Source: Chloroflexota bacterium
GTDB lineage: Bacteria; Chloroflexota; Limnocylindria; Limnocylindrales; CSP1-4
Direction of reading: 5' to 3'
DNA length: 7,233 nt
Assembly (NCBI GenBank): GCA_021812735.1
Contig: JAKAMV010000522.1
Location: 1-7,233, forward strand
Each line of letters opens with the position of its first letter. Position 1 is the stretch's first letter. A model generated the notes under the pieces. It ran no database searches. It saw only the letters and a list, made by a program, of their open reading frames with translations, and was not told where the DNA came from. Shown piece by piece: positions 5,964 to 7,233 of this stretch. A program made the translations under genes and the position numbers.

Positions 5964-5970
5964 CCCTCCT
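5964..5970 (-). promoter_or_regulatory. Strong ribosome binding site that argues for an ACG start
   Basis: On the minus strand this reads AGGAGGG. Six bases (ATCTAT) separate it from ACG-CGC-GTG-TTC, whereas the first standard start (GTG, 5951) is 12 bases away. The usual spacing favours initiation at the ACG, or an ancestral ATG there. Confidence 0.6.
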
Positions 5971-6028
5971 CGGTCGTCGGCGGCCCATCCGATGATCGCG
6001 CAGAACCGCCAGATGCGCTGCCTGGCCG

Positions 6029-6046
6029 GACCTCCACGAGGAGGTC
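6029..6046. repeat. Perfect 7-bp hairpin between hydrolase and epimerase genes
   Basis: GACCTCC (6029-6035) pairs with GGAGGTC (6040-6046) over a four-base loop. It starts 17 bases after the hydrolase stop on the minus strand and is followed by GC-rich sequence without a T-tract. It could stabilise the upstream message or weakly terminate it. The rest of the 106-base gap holds only the epimerase ribosome site. Confidence 0.4.
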
Positions 6047-6063
6047 ACCATCGAGACGGCGCG

Positions 6064-6849
6064 CTAGGCTGGCAGGGCCCAGAGGAACGTCCGGACCGCC
6101 TGTGCGAACCCTGTGGGGTCATCCATGTGGACCACGTGTCCACCGTGCAGCGTCACGAGACGCGTGTTGGGGCGGCGGGCCGCCATCTCGGCGAGGTGGG
6201 CAGCGGTCGTGAGCCGGCTCTCGTCGCCCCGGACGAGCAGCGCGGGGCAATCTGAGGTGAGCCAGTCTGCCCAGTGGTCGCCATCGAGCTCTCGCTGCGA
6301 CTCGACCATGTCTGTCGGATCGAACGCGAGCCGCCAGCCGGCGGCGGTCTCGCGGAAGCTGTCGGTGAGATAGGGCAGGAACCGCCCGCCGACGCGCTCA
6401 GCAAGCTGCTCACAGGTCGGGTAGGTGCCCGACCAACCGAGCACGAAGCCCACATCGGCCTCGACGACGGCGCCAATGTCCTCGACGATGAGGCCGCGCA
6501 CCTGCTCCGGCCGACGGGCGGCGAACTGGTAGGCGTTGACGCCCCCCAGCGAGTGGCCAAGCAGCACGACGCTCTCGAGCCCCAGGTGGCCGTAGAGGGC
6601 CGCAAGGTCGCCCAAGTAGTCATCGCGCCGATAGGTGTGCGGGCGATCTGAGTAGCCGTGCCCGCGCTGGTCGAGAGCGACGACGCGCCAGGGACGCAGC
6701 GCGGCGGCGAGCGGCGCGAACGTCCTGGCCTCCATCCAGTGTCCGTGCAGGGCGACCAGGACGGGTCCCCCGCCGCCCGCATCGAGATACGAGAGCGTCA
6801 GGCCGCCGTGCTCGAAGGCGTGGCGCCGCATCGGCTCGACGGCGCTCAT
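6064..6849 (-). CDS. Alpha/beta-fold hydrolase
   Basis: A 261-residue protein of normal family length. The fold's landmarks occur in order: strand and oxyanion motif VLVALHGHWME (HG at 35-36), the VVALDQRGHGYSDRP block (57-70), the nucleophile elbow VVLLGHSLGG with Ser100, LIVEDIG (D124), CPALLVRGDES with the likely acid D209, and LHGGHVVHMDDP with the catalytic His238. There is no signal peptide, so it is cytoplasmic. The overall pattern is that of the broad esterase / epoxide-hydrolase / lactonase group; a halide-stabilising site is not evident and the substrate cannot be given. The ATG at 6849 overlaps the TGA of a 30-codon ORF (ATGA), and no good ribosome site precedes it, so it may be translated by coupling. 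An in-frame ATG at 6831 is the alternative start. It is followed on the same strand by the SDR gene. Confidence 0.92.
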   Translation of the reverse strand: MSAVEPMRRHAFEHGGLTLSYLDAGGGGPVLVALHGHWMEARTFAPLAAALRPWRVVALDQRGHGYSDRPHTYRRDDYLGDLAALYGHLGLESVVLLGHSLGGVNAYQFAARRPEQVRGLIVEDIGAVVEADVGFVLGWSGTYPTCEQLAERVGGRFLPYLTDSFRETAAGWRLAFDPTDMVESQRELDGDHWADWLTSDCPALLVRGDESRLTTAAHLAEMAARRPNTRLVTLHGGHVVHMDDPTGFAQAVRTFLWALPA

Positions 6850-6938
6850 TGGAGCACCGAGAGCAGGCGTCCGATGGGTGCCCAGGCGGATGCTGAGGCC
6901 ATTCGGCTCAGCGCCTCTCGCGCTCTCTCGTCGGTCAT
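6846..6938 (-). CDS. Candidate 30-residue ORF coupled to the hydrolase
   Basis: ATG at 6938, stop TGA at 6848-6846, giving MTDERAREALSRMASA then SAWAPIGRLLSVLQ. The stop shares bases with the hydrolase start (ATGA), a geometry typical of translational coupling. No Shine-Dalgarno site precedes it, but TAGCAT, a -10-like box, lies 9 bases upstream, as in leaderless messages. The peptide has an acidic-basic first half and a hydrophobic second half and could be a short amphipathic helix. No family is recognised. It may be a leader whose only use is to bring ribosomes to the hydrolase, or chance. Confidence 0.4.
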   Translation of the reverse strand: MTDERAREALSRMASASAWAPIGRLLSVLQ

Positions 6939-6947
6939 GACGTGGAG

Positions 6948-6953
6948 ATGCTA
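6948..6953 (-). promoter_or_regulatory. Candidate -10 box for the hydrolase-epimerase unit
   Basis: On the minus strand this is TAGCAT (fits TAnnnT), centred about 12 bases before the ATG of the 30-residue ORF, the spacing expected if transcription starts at or next to that ATG. No clear -35 is seen, and an inverted repeat lies directly upstream. Confidence 0.35.
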
Positions 6954-6972
6954 CGCCCGATCATGCCGGGCG
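6954..6972. repeat. Inverted repeat abutting the -10 box, possible operator
   Basis: CGCCCG (6954-6959) and CGGGCG (6967-6972) are exact inverted arms around ATCATGC. The site directly adjoins the candidate -10 and covers the spacer between -10 and -35, a place where a repressor would block polymerase. GC-rich arms of six bases can also arise by chance. Confidence 0.35.
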
Positions 6973-7105
6973 GCGAGCCCCGCGGTCGAGAGCCTCCGGC
7001 GATGTCCAGGGTTGCTCGTCCATGCCGTCGATTCCCCACCTCAGTTCCCCCATGCGTCCCGGCGGGGGAGGGCCTTGACGAGAGTGGCGATTCGCCGACC
7101 GTGCA

Positions 7106-7114
7106 TGGTACCGT
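7106..7114 (+). promoter_or_regulatory. Candidate extended -10 for the tRNA gene
   Basis: TGGTACCGT fits TGnTAnnnT and lies about 43 bases before the tRNA, leaving a short 5' leader. TTGACG at 7075-7080 looks like a -35 but is 28 bases away, too far for a normal spacer. The remainder of 6973-7156 contains no gene I can support. Confidence 0.3.
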
Positions 7115-7156
7115 TCCCGCGCAGCAATCCGCTGCGGGTCCGGTGCCGTCTCCCGG

Positions 7157-7232
7157 GCGGGAGTAGCTCAGTCGGTAGAGCGTCAGCCTTCCAAGCTGAA
7201 TGTCGCGGGTTCGAGACCCGTCTCCCGCTCCA
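7157..7232 (+). tRNA. tRNA-Gly (anticodon UCC), CCA encoded
   Basis: A complete 76-base cloverleaf. The acceptor arms GCGGGAG (7157-7163) and CTCCCGC (7222-7228) pair in all seven positions, followed by discriminator T and CCA at 7230-7232. The D arm holds AGCTCAGTCGGTAGAGC. The anticodon stem TCAGC/GCTGA (7183-7187/7195-7199) encloses CTTCCAA, placing TCC at 7190-7192, which reads GGA (and GGG by wobble) glycine codons. The T arm GCGGG-TTCGAGA-CCCGT (7205-7221) has one G-U pair. The window ends one base later, so it cannot be seen whether another tRNA or an integration site follows. Confidence 0.97.
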
Positions 7233-7233
7233 G

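Noticed and set aside
7075..7114. TTGACG plus TACCGT as a standard two-box tRNA promoter.
   Set aside because: The spacer is 28 bases, far outside the normal range; only the extended -10 was kept, at low confidence.

Overview
The window is about 7.2 kb of high-GC DNA (roughly 70% by eye) with strong Shine-Dalgarno sites (GGAGG-type) and both GTG and ATG starts. This fits a free-living high-GC bacterium such as an actinobacterium or a Limnocylindria-like Chloroflexota member. No phylogenetic marker is present, so the lineage is a guess. The first ~100 bases have a lower-GC look and do not fit the gene they appear to end, so the left edge may be an assembly or recombination join.

Layout, left to right. 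(1) 2-433 (-): a small multi-span membrane protein of the 'RPIGV' type, with its C-terminal end lost at the window edge. (2) 526-2697 (-): a large secreted or membrane-anchored protein with a SOD/CHRD-like beta domain, a glycoside-hydrolase-like barrel and C-terminal beta-sandwiches. (3) 2974-3306 (-): a small lipoprotein. The 276-base gap between (2) and (3) holds two perfect hairpins and a candidate extended -10. (4) 3419-3493 (+): a fragment resembling the N-terminus of an AbiEi antitoxin, lying in frame with (5) 3554-4225 (+), a two-helix membrane protein with an outer beta domain. (6) 4295-4906 (-): an intact AbiEi-type antitoxin, overlapping by ATGA the end of (7) a decapitated AbiEii-type toxin (4903-5175), which is itself joined out of frame to (8) the C-terminal part of another AbiEi-like antitoxin (5148-5349). 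(9) 5370-5951 (-): a short NAD(P)-binding epimerase/oxidoreductase whose expected ATG is ACG. (10) 6064-6849 (-): an alpha/beta hydrolase, preceded by (11) a 30-residue ORF (6846-6938) that overlaps it by ATGA and has a -10-like box just upstream. (12) 7157-7232 (+): tRNA-Gly(UCC) with encoded CCA.

How the pieces relate. The right-hand genes (small ORF, hydrolase, epimerase) look like one leftward transcription unit. The centre (3.4-5.35 kb) is a graveyard of type IV toxin-antitoxin (AbiE) modules: one whole antitoxin, the C-terminal part of its toxin, and two pieces of other antitoxins. The left-hand genes form a leftward set of envelope proteins. The most useful leads are the decayed AbiE locus and its junctions, the ACG start, the candidate leaderless small ORF, and the two-sided open reading at the left edge. 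I see no clear new defence or metabolic system.
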